Below are positions 1 through 8,533 of a stretch of DNA of 64,000 nucleotides, one piece after another. Source of the DNA: Pontibacter ramchanderi (GTDB lineage: Bacteria; Bacteroidota; Bacteroidia; Cytophagales; Hymenobacteraceae); assembly GCF_002846395.1 (NCBI RefSeq), contig NZ_PJMU01000002.1, positions 1,054,001-1,118,000 of the forward strand, read 5' to 3'. The position numbers were made by a program, and so were the translations under genes. Below the pieces are notes generated by a model, which saw nothing but the letters and a program-made list of their open reading frames with translations, had not been told where the DNA came from and searched no databases. Position 1 is the stretch's first letter; each line of letters begins with the position of its first letter.

Positions 1-458
1 CGCTGAATGTGCCAGCCGGTAAGGTAGGCCGCGAGCTCAACACCCGACTGGGTAGCCTGATTGGCAACGAAGCACTGAAGACATCGGATCGCATTACCCT
101 GAACCTGAACATTGGCGGCACCCTGTCTGATCCACGCGTGGCGTTGGCAGGCGGCAGCGCTAAGGGCCAGGCGAAAGACCTGGTGGAAAGCGTGGTGAAG
201 AGCAAAGTGGACGATGCCCGGCAGCAGCTGGAGCAGAAAAAGCAACAGGTACAGGACAGCGTGCGAAACGAACTGGATCGCCGTCGCCAGGAGGCCGAAG
301 AAAAGGCCCGTCAGGAGCTGGAGAAAAAGCGACTGGAGGCTGAGCAGCAGATCAAAAAGCAGGCAACAGATAAAATAACGGATCTGCTAAAACCCCGAAC
401 GAAGCCAAAACCTGCTACCCCACCTGCACAACCTGACACTACGAAGGTGCAGCAGTAA
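1..458 (+). CDS. AsmA-like protein, C-terminal end (partial)
   Basis: The frame is already open at the left edge, so the N-terminus and true start lie outside the window. The visible part has a short beta-rich segment ending in a LAGGSAK-type turn. It is followed by a long charged helix rich in K, E, Q and R (about residues 55-130) and a proline-rich tail. This ending is typical of the large AsmA-like proteins of Bacteroidota, which span from the inner membrane into the periplasm and are thought to help move lipids or control outer-membrane assembly. Family assignment rests on the tail only; the charged helix should be a coiled coil. An imperfect hairpin terminator follows. Confidence 0.7.
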   Translation, partial: LNVPAGKVGRELNTRLGSLIGNEALKTSDRITLNLNIGGTLSDPRVALAGGSAKGQAKDLVESVVKSKVDDARQQLEQKKQQVQDSVRNELDRRRQEAEEKARQELEKKRLEAEQQIKKQATDKITDLLKPRTKPKPATPPAQPDTTKVQQ

Positions 459-519
459 CAGTAAAATATAAATTTTATGAAGGCGATGATCTAATGCAAT
501 TGCACTCTTTTAGACAAGT

Positions 520-555
520 AAAAACCGACCGCTGAGAATGGCGGCCGGCTTTTAT
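520..555 (+). terminator. Imperfect hairpin terminator
   Basis: An AAAACCG..CCGC arm and a GCGG..CGGCTTTT arm pair around a short loop, with one mismatch and one bulge, and a T-rich run follows. It lies about 60 bases after the AsmA-like stop codon, where a Rho-independent terminator is expected. Confidence 0.6.
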
Positions 556-729
556 TTTCTTAAAGCTATATAACATTGTTAGACTATTTATCGTTCTGCT
601 GTCGCAGGGATATGCAAAACCAAACAAATCCATATTCCTGAAGAACGAAAATATAGCGATATCTGATTCTTCATTTTATCTTCATTTAAGGTACAGATAT
701 TTGCTATGAAACTTAAATATGCAATTTTT

Positions 730-1521
730 ATGAAAGCAAAATTTGTAATTCCTTTTCTTTTGAGCGGCCTGGTGTGGTTCAGTTCTTGTGACAGTGAAAG
801 CGACAGCAACGGCACTGCCCGCATGGAAGTGCGCATGACAGACGCGCCGGGCGATTATGACGAGGTAAACGTGGACATCCGCTCAGTGCAGATCCACAAA
901 GAGAATACTGACAGCGAAAGCGGCTGGCAAACGCTTGACGAGATCAATCCGGGCATCTACAACCTGCTTGACTTTGCCAACGGACGCGACACGCTGCTTG
1001 CTTCTGCCAACCTGCCGGCGGGCTCTATTTCCCAGATCAGGCTGGTGCTGGGCGATAACAACTCCCTGAAATTGAAAAACGGCCAGGTACTGAGCCTCAA
1101 AACACCGAGCGGACAGACTTCAGGAGTTAAGCTACAGCTGAATGCTGACCTGCGTGAAGACGTGACCTACGTAGTGTTGCTGGACTTCGATGCAGCCAAG
1201 TCGGTTGTGGCCAGAGGAAACGGCCAGTATAACCTGAAGCCAGTTGTCCGCACGATCACGCAGGCCATTGCAGGTGGTATAAGAGGTAGAGTAACGCCAG
1301 CCGAGGCCAAGCCTGGTATCTACGTGATCTCTGCCGCTAACGACACTATCGGTGGATTTGCCAACGACAACGGCGATTTCCTGATCAAAGGTGTGAAAGC
1401 CGGTACTTACTCGGTGAAGTTCTACACTGCGAATGCCGCTAACGACACGACCCTGACAAACATTAGCGTATCACAGGATCAGATCAAAGACCTGGGTACG
1501 GTAAAGTTGCCAGTAAAATAA
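730..1521 (+). CDS. DUF4382 lipoprotein with carboxypeptidase-like C-terminal domain
   Basis: Predicted 263-residue lipoprotein. I chose the ATG at 730 over the in-frame ATG at 706 because it places a compact signal peptide directly before a lipobox (FSSC, Cys20). The segment after the signal (EVRMTDAPGDYDEVNVDI) is the hallmark opening of DUF4382, a beta-sandwich family found as surface or periplasmic lipoproteins in Bacteroidota. The last 80 residues (GGIRGRVTPAE to the end) look like a carboxypeptidase-regulatory/CNA-B type beta domain. The function is unknown; a structural or carbohydrate-binding role is only a guess. The gene stands alone and ends in a strong bidirectional terminator. 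Confidence 0.8.
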   Translation: MKAKFVIPFLLSGLVWFSSCDSESDSNGTARMEVRMTDAPGDYDEVNVDIRSVQIHKENTDSESGWQTLDEINPGIYNLLDFANGRDTLLASANLPAGSISQIRLVLGDNNSLKLKNGQVLSLKTPSGQTSGVKLQLNADLREDVTYVVLLDFDAAKSVVARGNGQYNLKPVVRTITQAIAGGIRGRVTPAEAKPGIYVISAANDTIGGFANDNGDFLIKGVKAGTYSVKFYTANAANDTTLTNISVSQDQIKDLGTVKLPVK

Positions 1522-1563
1522 GTTTTGGAGACAAGCCATACCTGGCTTGCCATAACTTCTGAA

Positions 1564-1612
1564 GCAAACGAAAAGGGAGCCTTTCACAATGGAAGGCTCC
1601 CTTTTCGTTTGC
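1564..1612. terminator. Strong bidirectional terminator
   Basis: A perfect 20-base inverted repeat (GCAAACG..GAGCCTT at 1564-1583 and its complement at 1593-1612), with A-rich and T-rich flanks on either side of a 9-base loop. It sits between the convergent DUF4382 gene and the DinB gene and can serve both. Confidence 0.9.
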
Positions 1613-1652
1613 AATCTAATTGTCTTTTGTCAAACAGTCCTTTGTCTGCCAG

Positions 1653-2129
1653 CTAGTATACCTGGCCCATCAGCTCACGCACGTAGGTTACGTAATCGGT
1701 GTTGGGTGGTGTGTGGCCGCACTTGCGCAGGTCCGTTGCTACTTGGGCGCGGTGGTACGTGGCGTGGTTAAAAGCATGCGTGAGGATGTCGAGCACGCGG
1801 GTGCTGTATTTGTGGCCCTGGCTGTTAGTGTAGTCGATCAGGCGGTTAAACTCATCTTCGTCTGCATTGGCTACCAGCTCGGCTATTTTATATGAGGCGT
1901 ACTGGTGCAGCTTGTGCAGTTCTTCCAGCGTGTGCTCCTGCCATACCTTCACGGGGCTTTCAGTGCCGGTAATGCGGGCTATCCAGATAGCCTGTGCATT
2001 GAGGGCGTGGCTGAACAGGCGACCAGCATTGGAAGGCAGCTCTGGCAGCGCATCGAATACGTTTAGCATCGTCTGGTTAGCCCAGATGTTATATTCCGAA
2101 AGGTTCTTTAATACGTCGTTTCCAGTCAT
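1653..2129 (-). CDS. DinB family protein
   Basis: A 158-residue protein of the DinB/YfiT superfamily, four-helix bundles that bind a divalent metal. The three expected histidine ligands are visible: H41 in the LFSHALNAQ helix, and H122 and H126 in HAFNHATYHRAQ. Members include thiol-dependent transferases and many damage-inducible proteins of unknown substrate. Despite the name they are unrelated to DNA polymerase IV. The start codon lies one base after the stop of the upstream lipoprotein gene, so the two are likely cotranscribed and translationally coupled. The substrate cannot be told from the sequence. Confidence 0.85.
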   Translation of the reverse strand: MTGNDVLKNLSEYNIWANQTMLNVFDALPELPSNAGRLFSHALNAQAIWIARITGTESPVKVWQEHTLEELHKLHQYASYKIAELVANADEDEFNRLIDYTNSQGHKYSTRVLDILTHAFNHATYHRAQVATDLRKCGHTPPNTDYVTYVRELMGQVY

Positions 2130-2130
2130 T

Positions 2131-2538
2131 TTACTTATATTCTCTTTTATCTTCCCAAATTAAGGTTTCGTTAGTTCTGGCATCAATAAAGTCTGCGCAG
2201 CGACCGTCGCCCTGGCCGGTTATGCCACCTTCCGGCTCACACAGCAGGTTGCCCTCCGTGTCGTACACCTTAGCGGGGATATCGCAGCAGCGGCTGGTCA
2301 GGTAGTACACTTCCTGTCCGTTGTAGGTATAGCGGTATACCTTGGCTGGCGGATTGGCCGGGTCTTCGTGCTCCAACTCCCGGATGAGTTCGCTCAGCCA
2401 ACCCGTTGGGATGTCTTTTTCCTGCTCCGGCTCAGATGTTGCAGGGCTTTCCATTGTTCGGCAGCCAGCAAAACCCACTAGCAGCAGGAGCGCGAGTGCC
2501 CACACAGGCAATTTTAGTGCAGCCATAATGGTACGCAT
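2131..2538 (-). CDS. Small lipoprotein, DUF6970-like
   Basis: A 135-residue lipoprotein with a hydrophobic signal and a lipobox GFAGC (Cys26). The mature part has a YRYTYNGQEVYYLTSRCCD segment with a vicinal Cys-Cys and a glycine-rich GGITGQGDGRC turn. I associate this pattern with the Bacteroidota family DUF6970, from memory and not from a search. The function is unknown; the cysteines could form disulfides or bind a metal in the periplasm. It is first in a two-gene unit with the DinB gene. A -7 element (TACCTTTG on the minus strand at 2553-2560) lies 14 bases upstream of the start. Confidence 0.65.
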   Translation of the reverse strand: MRTIMAALKLPVWALALLLLVGFAGCRTMESPATSEPEQEKDIPTGWLSELIRELEHEDPANPPAKVYRYTYNGQEVYYLTSRCCDIPAKVYDTEGNLLCEPEGGITGQGDGRCADFIDARTNETLIWEDKREYK

Positions 2539-2552
2539 GGTTTAACGGAGCG

Positions 2553-2560
2553 CAAAGGTA
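2553..2560 (-). promoter_or_regulatory. Bacteroidota -7 element for the lipoprotein-DinB unit
   Basis: TACCTTTG on the minus strand matches TAnnTTTG and lies 14 bases before the ATG at 2538. I see no clear -33 TTTG at the usual distance, so this is a partial promoter match. Confidence 0.45.
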
Positions 2561-2622
2561 GGCATTTATGTCTAAACACCGGACATGGAGCGGTTTTATA
2601 CCTCCGCCTGGCTCTGCGGCAA

Positions 2623-3009
2623 TTACAATTCAGTTTTTACGTACTCCGCCCAATAAGGTATGAAGATGAACAAACCGACAGCCACAGCGGTAATGGCAGC
2701 CATGAGCACGGCTCCTGCTGCCAGGTCTTTGGTTTTGCCCGCCAGGATGTTGTGCTCCGGCGACACCAGGTCGGTGAGCGTTTCGATAGAGGTGTTGAAG
2801 ATCTCTGCCACCCACACCATGCCGATGCAAAGAATAAGCAGGCACCACTCCACCCGCGTTACTTCAAAGCGGTAGGCCATCACCAGCACAACGATACTGG
2901 CCAGCACATGCAGGTGCATGTTCGGTTCGGAACGGAATACGGCTGCAAGACCATTAAAAGCAAACCGGAAACTGTTGTAGCGGCTTTTGATAAAAGAGGG
3001 TCGGCTCAT
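2623..3009 (-). CDS. dgkA: Diacylglycerol kinase / undecaprenol kinase (DgkA family)
   Basis: A 128-residue integral membrane lipid kinase with three predicted transmembrane helices. It phosphorylates diacylglycerol or undecaprenol with ATP and so recycles lipid carriers for envelope synthesis. Diagnostic residues are present: E28 after the first amphipathic helix, the E69-I-F-N-T-S-I-E76 motif, and the SPEHN..AGKTKDLAAGAVL block in front of the last helix. Length is normal for the family. In Gram-positive DgkA homologues this fold prefers undecaprenol; the substrate here is not determined by sequence. The gene is monocistronic and followed by a roughly 60-base spacer before the msrB pair. 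Confidence 0.92.
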   Translation of the reverse strand: MSRPSFIKSRYNSFRFAFNGLAAVFRSEPNMHLHVLASIVVLVMAYRFEVTRVEWCLLILCIGMVWVAEIFNTSIETLTDLVSPEHNILAGKTKDLAAGAVLMAAITAVAVGLFIFIPYWAEYVKTEL

Positions 3010-3074
3010 GGGAAAAGTATCGGGGTGAGAATATTCAGTTTTGGCTATGGTATACTAGCTAGGCGGGTATAAAG

Positions 3075-3407
3075 TTAAGAAGTGCAATCGCGATGCTGGC
3101 CGGTCAAACGAATGGCGCTTTGATTGATGCAGTAGCGAACTTGGGTAGGTGTGCGCTTATCCGTGAACAGATGCCCCAGGTGCTGGCCACAATTGCCGCA
3201 CAGCAGTTGCGTGCGATCACGGCCATAGCTGCTGAGCGGCTTGTGGATAACATGGCCCTCAATCTGCCCCCAGAAGCTGGGAAAGCCGGATCCGACCTCA
3301 AATTTCCTGCTGGCCTCAAACAGCGCAAGGCCGCAACAGCTACAGGTATAGATACCCGTTTCATGCGCACGGTTTGCAGTCGATACTTGTTGCCTGTGCC
3401 TGAACAT
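3075..3407 (-). CDS. Short MsrB-like methionine-R-sulfoxide reductase
   Basis: A 110-residue second MsrB lying 23 bases after the full-length msrB. The zinc cysteines (C22/C25 and C70/C73) and the catalytic RYC93IN motif are kept. The usual N-terminal 30-40 residues with the KGTE-P element are missing, and the GWPSF motif reads GFPSF. I start it at 3407 because extending the frame to 3557 would only run across the end of the neighbouring msrB in another frame and adds no MsrB-like sequence. It may be a compact active enzyme, a diverged duplicate with reduced activity, or a 5'-truncated copy. Confidence 0.7.
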   Translation of the reverse strand: MFRHRQQVSTANRAHETGIYTCSCCGLALFEASRKFEVGSGFPSFWGQIEGHVIHKPLSSYGRDRTQLLCGNCGQHLGHLFTDKRTPTQVRYCINQSAIRLTGQHRDCTS

Positions 3408-3430
3408 GTGCCTGCGGCTATACCTGCTGC

Positions 3431-3826
3431 TTACTTTTCCAGGTCTTCGACCGGTACAAATTTCATGGAGAGCGAGTTGACGCAGTGGCGCACGTTCTTC
3501 GGCGTGAGGTATTCTCCTTCGAACACGTGACCCAGGTGACCGCCACAGTTGGCGCAAACAATCTCGGTGCGGTAGCCGTCCGGGTCTGGCACACGCTTCA
3601 CGGCGCCCGTTATTTCATCGTCGAAGCTTGGCCAGCCGCAGTTCGACTCAAACTTGTACTCCGAGGTATAGAGGGGCGCGTTGCAGCGGCGGCACAGGTA
3701 TACGCCCTCTCCCTTAAAGTGATTGTACTCACCGGTGCCTGGGTATTCGGTGCCTTTGCGCACAATAATGCGCTCTTCGTCTGGTGTCAGTTGGTTGTAT
3801 TCAGATGGGTCTTTCGCGATTTTCAT
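3431..3826 (-). CDS. msrB: Peptide methionine-R-sulfoxide reductase MsrB
   Basis: A 131-residue cytosolic repair enzyme that reduces methionine-R-sulfoxide in proteins with thioredoxin as the electron source. The full SelR domain is present: [20 protein letters not shown] at the N-terminus, zinc ligands C45/C48 and C91/C94, the GWPSF substrate motif, and catalytic C115 in RHCVN. Length is normal. It is the first gene of a tandem msrB pair, 23 bases upstream of the shorter copy, presumably on one transcript. Confidence 0.93.
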   Translation of the reverse strand: MKIAKDPSEYNQLTPDEERIIVRKGTEYPGTGEYNHFKGEGVYLCRRCNAPLYTSEYKFESNCGWPSFDDEITGAVKRVPDPDGYRTEIVCANCGGHLGHVFEGEYLTPKNVRHCVNSLSMKFVPVEDLEK

Positions 3827-3920
3827 AAGCTAAGTTGTAATCTGGTTGTGTATACGAAGGTATACAAATTATACGCCATAGGGAATGAGATGACAGGATG
3901 GCCGGGGAATAAGGTATACG

Positions 3921-4697
3921 CTAGGCTCCCTGTCCCATGTACTGCGACAAACCGCCATCCATAAAATAGCTTGAACCGGTCACGTAGTCAGCATCAGAAG
4001 AGGCCAGGAAGAGGGCCACTTTAGCGATCTCTTCCGGTTTGCCGGCCCGCTTCATCGGTATGTTCTGCTCGCTTTCTTCACGCTTTTCTTTGTCGTCCAC
4101 CGCTTCCTGGTTCATCGGTGTCAGAATCATACCGGGGCACACGTTGTTGACGTTGATGCCATCTTCGGCCAGCTCCAGTGCCAATGTGCGGGTCAGGTTG
4201 CGCACACCCGCCTTAGAGGCGCAGTAATCCGCCGTGCCCGCCGACACAATCTCCTCGTGCACCGACGAGACATTGACAATCTTTCCTTTGCCGCCCTCCT
4301 GCTTTCGGTGCCTGATAAAAGCGCGGGAACAGAAGAAGGTGCCGTACAGATTGGTCCTGATCGTTTTGTCGAAAACTTCGGTGCCCATGTCAGCTACGTT
4401 GATGCCAGAGCCGTTTACAGCCGCGTTATTCACAAGTATGTCGATGGTTCCAAACTCCTGTAAGGCCTGCCTGAACAGTTTTTCCACCGCCTGCTCATCA
4501 CTGATGTCCACCTGCAGCACGATGCCTTTCCGGCCCAGTTTTTTAACTTCGCGCAGCGTCTCCTCCGCGCCTTCTTTATCGCTGTGGTAGGTGATGACGA
4601 TGTTTGCCCCTTCCTTTGCATATTCGATGGCGGTAGCCTGCCCGATGCCTGAATCAGAGCCCGTGATCAGGGCCACTTTATTTTTCAGTTTGTCCAT
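3921..4697 (-). CDS. SDR family oxidoreductase, glucose 1-dehydrogenase-like
   Basis: A 258-residue short-chain dehydrogenase with a Rossmann fold. TGSDSGIG (residues 12-19) binds NAD(P), NNAA is at 90-93, and the catalytic set is S144 or S145, Y158 and K162. The segment TGSSYFMDGGL near the end is the usual C-terminal SDR signature. I start at 4697 (MDKLKNK) and not at 4730, because the extra 11 residues precede the normal SDR start. It resembles glucose 1-dehydrogenases and general-stress SDRs; the natural substrate is not predictable. A second SDR of the same subgroup lies at 26648. Confidence 0.88.
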   Translation of the reverse strand: MDKLKNKVALITGSDSGIGQATAIEYAKEGANIVITYHSDKEGAEETLREVKKLGRKGIVLQVDISDEQAVEKLFRQALQEFGTIDILVNNAAVNGSGINVADMGTEVFDKTIRTNLYGTFFCSRAFIRHRKQEGGKGKIVNVSSVHEEIVSAGTADYCASKAGVRNLTRTLALELAEDGINVNNVCPGMILTPMNQEAVDDKEKREESEQNIPMKRAGKPEEIAKVALFLASSDADYVTGSSYFMDGGLSQYMGQGA

Positions 4698-4941
4698 AGG
4701 TATGTGTTTAGGTATAGCTTTACTAAGCATACTTGTGGTTGTGACTGAGGGTTATGGCAGATACTAATTCTGCGGGTACTAGAAGGCAGTTTTGGATAGC
4801 ATGCTTAAGAATGGGCGCTGAATATGCTCTTCTAGGCAATACCTCTAGAGCATCAAAGGCTTCTCCATGTCAGCTGATTTTGATTACAAATTAATACCTG
4901 TATTTTAGTATATAATAAGAAAATACTAATCCGAATCGTCT

Positions 4942-6387
4942 ATGAAACCACACCCACGAAAACTGCTGATTTTCTTTGTTTTTTCTCTTCTAAACATCCC
5001 ATTAAACCTAGTAGCTCAGCTATTGCCAGCTGGTATGTGGGCAGGTGACCTAGATTTGGGTGGGCCGGCACCTATCAAACTTATTATTGACTTTAACCCC
5101 AAGGTGGCAACCACTGCCAAAGCGCTCTTATCCATACCTGCCAGCGGGTTACACGATTTGCGGGCTGAACAGGTTGAACTTGGAAGTGATAGCCTGCGCT
5201 TACGTTTCACAGATCATGGGGCAACGTACAAGTTTGCTTTGAAAAGTGACGGCACCCAAATGCAAGGTATGTTCACAGTAGTAAGTGCAGGATTCAAAAC
5301 ACCACTAACTTTAAAAGAGACGGATCTGCATGCATTTCGTCCCGAACGGCCTCAAACGCCACAGGCTCCATTCTCCTATGCGATTATGCCAGTTGAGTTT
5401 AAGGGTGGAGATCCTGGCATCGTTTTACGTGGAACCATCACAGCGCCGAAAGGCAAAAAGCCTGTTCCAGGGGTAATATTGCTTTCCGGTTCAGGGGCCC
5501 ATAACCGTGACAGTGAGCAGTTCTACCATAAAACATTTATGGTGCTAGCCGATGAACTAACTAAAAGAGGCTTTGCTGTGCTGCGCTACGATGAACGTGG
5601 TGTGGGAGAATCATCTGGCACTTTTGGAGGGAACTTTACCAAAGATTTTGCCCGCGATGCAGCGGCAGCTGTGAATACATTACGAACTGATAGTAGATTG
5701 AAGGTTAAAGATATCTATGTGATAGGACATAGCGAGGGATCGCTTGTGGCACAAATATTGGCGGCGGAAGACACCTCAATTGCAGGTGTCATATTTATGG
5801 CTGGCGTTGGACTGAATGGATTGGAATCACAAAAGTTATCCCATCGGACTATGCTTAGAAAACGTGGGAACTCGGATGAAGCAATCGATAACATGACCGA
5901 TTTTATAGCTCAGAGCAAGGCTTATGAAACAATCGCGACAGCATCTGACCCTGCTGCTGCTAGATTAACCTTTAACGAATGGTATAAAATAAACATAAGC
6001 ACGGACACCAGCTATAGCAGTATGTACATTGAAAGGTATCTTGACCCATGGTACTTCCATCACCTACGCTTCGACCCAGCCCCTTACCTGTGTAAGGTTA
6101 AAGCACCTGTTCTGGCTGTTAGCGGTACTAATGATTCTCAAACACCTGCAGAACCTAACCTGGCAGGTATAAAAGCTGGATTAGCGGCGGGGGGCAATAC
6201 AAATTTCACAGAAGTAATCTTGCCAAAACTCAATCATTTTATGCAAACCTCTGTTACCGGCACCTACGATGAGCCCTTTGCATTAGAAGAAACCTTCTCC
6301 CCAACTGCTTTAAAAGTTATGGGCGACTGGTTGGAACAGCAGGCTGATATTGTTGAGAAGGCTCAAGCTATAAGAGAATCTAAATAA
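4942..6387 (+). CDS. Secreted alpha/beta hydrolase, EstD-like esterase
   Basis: A 481-residue protein with an N-terminal signal peptide (FFVFSLLNIPLNLVAQ) and so probably periplasmic. Residues 30-130 form a beta-rich domain common in Bacteroidota hydrolases. Residues 165-470 are an alpha/beta hydrolase with the oxyanion motif GSGAHNRDSE, the nucleophile elbow GHS264EGS, and likely acid D398 (GTND) and base H432 (LNH). The closest named relatives I can recall are EstD-type esterases. The substrate is unknown. Codon use is more A/T rich than the flanking housekeeping genes. It converges on the GNAT gene with only 7 bases between stop codons. Confidence 0.82.
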   Translation: MKPHPRKLLIFFVFSLLNIPLNLVAQLLPAGMWAGDLDLGGPAPIKLIIDFNPKVATTAKALLSIPASGLHDLRAEQVELGSDSLRLRFTDHGATYKFALKSDGTQMQGMFTVVSAGFKTPLTLKETDLHAFRPERPQTPQAPFSYAIMPVEFKGGDPGIVLRGTITAPKGKKPVPGVILLSGSGAHNRDSEQFYHKTFMVLADELTKRGFAVLRYDERGVGESSGTFGGNFTKDFARDAAAAVNTLRTDSRLKVKDIYVIGHSEGSLVAQILAAEDTSIAGVIFMAGVGLNGLESQKLSHRTMLRKRGNSDEAIDNMTDFIAQSKAYETIATASDPAAARLTFNEWYKINISTDTSYSSMYIERYLDPWYFHHLRFDPAPYLCKVKAPVLAVSGTNDSQTPAEPNLAGIKAGLAAGGNTNFTEVILPKLNHFMQTSVTGTYDEPFALEETFSPTALKVMGDWLEQQADIVEKAQAIRESK

Positions 6388-6394
6388 GCGATCG

Positions 6395-6931
6395 CTAAAT
6401 TATGTTTCCGGGCTCATAAATGGTCGGGTGCCGCATACTGACAAAGCGCGATACTGCGTCGTGGGAAATGGAAGTGGGGTGAGACATGAGTAGCAACTTG
6501 AGCGGTGGCTGACCATGATGATAAGGAGGCTGCTGGTAGGGGTGGTGGTTCAGGATAAAAGCGTTCTGCTCGTAAAAGCGGATGCGGCGGCGCTGTATTT
6601 CAGTATGTGGTGGCTCCACTTCCAGGAGAACAGGACGTTCCTCACGGCTTGCAAAGTCCTTAAGTATAAGTTTGCCATAGCCCTGGCCCCGCAAGGCCGG
6701 AACCGTTGCAAAGTGTTCGATAAAGCGTATCTCCTCAAAGCTCCACCACAAGAGTATACCTACCAGATTTCCTTCTAGCAGAACAAGTTCGAAGCGGTAG
6801 TTACCATGTGGCATTATTGTCTGTTGCCACGAAAGAGGCCGGCGCTCTTCCAACGGGAAAGACTGCTCATACAGCTGCCACGCTTCTTCAAAAAGATGAT
6901 GCGATGAATCTGTTAGTCTAATGTACTCCAT
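6395..6931 (-). CDS. GNAT family N-acetyltransferase
   Basis: A 178-residue GNAT fold protein. The acetyl-CoA pyrophosphate loop appears as RGQGYGK at about residues 80-86, preceded by the FIEHFATVPALRG strand-loop and followed by LLEVEPP, as in the family core. The last 40 residues extend beyond the catalytic core. The acetyl acceptor is not predictable. A candidate -7 element (TAACTTTG on the minus strand, 6957-6964) lies 25 bases upstream, so the gene may have its own promoter apart from the YdeI-like gene behind it. Confidence 0.85.
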   Translation of the reverse strand: MEYIRLTDSSHHLFEEAWQLYEQSFPLEERRPLSWQQTIMPHGNYRFELVLLEGNLVGILLWWSFEEIRFIEHFATVPALRGQGYGKLILKDFASREERPVLLEVEPPHTEIQRRRIRFYEQNAFILNHHPYQQPPYHHGQPPLKLLLMSHPTSISHDAVSRFVSMRHPTIYEPGNII

Positions 6932-6987
6932 ACCTTAGGTTGGCTATGCAACGACTCAAAGTTAAGGCTTAATTTTTCGTGCAGCTT

Positions 6988-7449
6988 TTAATTGCGCAGC
7001 AGTTTTTGGATGGTCTGCACAATGCGCTCTACTTTTATTTCATCGTTTTTCGCAGTATAGATCCAGTCCACGATAGCTTTCTGCTCGCTGTCTGTACATT
7101 TCAGGAAATTCTGGTAGGCAGCGGGTTCGTCCTGCAGGCACAGGAGCAGCTCTTCAGATGCTTCCTGTGGAGTGTTGTCGGCGTATAAAGTCACCTGCAC
7201 CCAATCGCCGGCCTCCTTTTTTATTTTCTTCCGGATCTCGGCCTTCACCGGCAGAAAAAGCTGCCCATCTCCTTTCGGCATCAGATTGAAGCCTTTTATT
7301 TGGAAGCCATCGATGCTGCCTCTTACTCTTACCAAATTGAAGTAGGCGTGCTTGTCGGGTAAGATCTCAGGTATAGCAGCATAGGTCCAGCCGCCGTTGC
7401 CCGGGAATTTTTCGAGCAGGTATAGCTTGTTAGTAAGGGGATGGGGCAT
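6988..7449 (-). CDS. DUF1905 / YdeI (OmpD-associated) family protein
   Basis: A 153-residue protein. The first 95 residues form a DUF1905-like small beta-barrel (GGWTYAAIPEI, FNLVRVRGSIDGF, VKAEIRKKIKKEAGD). The rest is the helical YdeI/OmpD-associated module, with the pattern PAAYQNFLKCTDSEQKAIVDWI. Such proteins are often labelled bacteriocin-protection proteins, but their biochemical function is unclear. The gene lies 56 bases upstream of the GNAT gene on the same strand. Confidence 0.8.
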   Translation of the reverse strand: MPHPLTNKLYLLEKFPGNGGWTYAAIPEILPDKHAYFNLVRVRGSIDGFQIKGFNLMPKGDGQLFLPVKAEIRKKIKKEAGDWVQVTLYADNTPQEASEELLLCLQDEPAAYQNFLKCTDSEQKAIVDWIYTAKNDEIKVERIVQTIQKLLRN

Positions 7450-7570
7450 GTCAGTTATAGTTTATTACTAAAGTTTAAGTGAAATAGCGGATAGTGGATA
7501 AATACTTTAGTCAAAAACTAGTTTAGAGTGTAAGCTTAATTTGATTTCAGGACAGAGTTATAGCTGAGCA

Positions 7571-8412
7571 TTATTTCCTTTTCAATGCATCTAGTGTAAT
7601 ACCGTTTTTATTTTTCCATTTTGTCCAGCCATTTGTAGACCTCCCAAGAATGACTCCACCAGCTGTGCTAGGCGAATTAAAAACATAATCTTGGGCGAAT
7701 TTATACGCGCCATCAAGATTCACTACAATTTGGTCCTCAATTAGCTTATTGCGTAAGTTTATCAAATAGTCATGGCAGGATGGCGTGTTATTAGCTTTTA
7801 AGCCTGATCCTTTAAAGACAACGAATCCATCATCGATCAAATCTCCTTCAGCATAGACGTTGTCCCCTCTTAATGATAAAAGCTCTTTATGAGTGATAGT
7901 CTCTCTGTTAATCCTATCGAAGACGGGAAACCCGAGAGTAGAAAGCAAGATCTTAACGGTGTCAAAGCTATCTAGCAAGTCTGCCTCCATTGATTCTGTG
8001 ACAAATGGTTTACTAGGGATAATTGTGTTTTCAGTATCAAACCGGTTGGCCTCTTTCGCTTCTGCAACAGCAATGTGCTCCAAGTATTTAGCATGGGACT
8101 TTGTAAAAGCACTTATTTTGGAAACCATAACAACCGCATAATTCCAAAACTCCTTTGATCTGTTGTGCTGCTTAATTCGATCTAAACAGTCTTCAGCTTC
8201 TCCTATATAAACCATCGGCTTAGCTCTATCTGCACTTTCGCCGAATAAGAAAAAATGCCAACATTCTTTAACTCGTCTCTACTGGCTATGTATTCTAACT
8301 TATTCCTGGGCACTAAAACGGCTTTTACAACCCTGTTAGTGATTTCTGCAATTTTTACACTACGAGGATTACCATCTGGTAAGAAAATTTGAATTGTCTG
8401 TGGCCTGTTCAT
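7571..8412 (-). pseudogene. GIY-YIG nuclease family gene, frameshifted
   Basis: Two overlapping minus-strand frames make one protein. The first (from the ATG at 8412) runs through NRPQTIQIFLPDG to KNVGI, then shifts out of frame; the second continues with MVYIGEAEDCLDRIKQHN to the stop at 7571. Adding one base to the six-A run at 8250-8255 (T6 on the coding strand) restores KNVGIFFLFGES..AKPMVYIGE, the expected GIY-YIG core, and gives a protein of about 280 residues. The nuclease module is followed by a roughly 130-residue C-terminal domain of unknown role. The cause may be a real mutation, homopolymer slippage with phase-variable expression, or a sequencing error. Confidence 0.8.
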
Positions 8413-8483
8413 AGAAGTAGACTTATAGTAATAGAAAAGAAGTTATAAATATAGCACAAGCAATATAAACTTGTATAAACCAA

Positions 8484-8515
8484 AAAAAGCAGCCCCTCGC
8501 AGGACTGCTTTTCTA
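8484..8515 (-). terminator. Terminator of the orphan lipoprotein gene
   Basis: AAAAGCAG and CTGCTTTT arms flank a GC-rich loop just after the stop codon at 8534 of the minus-strand lipoprotein gene. The A-run on the plus strand becomes the U-tract. Confidence 0.75.
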
Positions 8516-8533
8516 ACTGTTTATCGCCAATTT

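Noticed and set aside
3408..3557. Longer N-terminus for the second msrB
   Set aside because: The added residues lie over the end of the first msrB in another frame and do not resemble the missing MsrB N-terminus.
8203..8412. A separate 69-residue gene at the 5' end of the GIY-YIG locus
   Set aside because: Its sequence continues into the GIY-YIG core when one base is added at the A6 run, so it is the first part of a broken gene.
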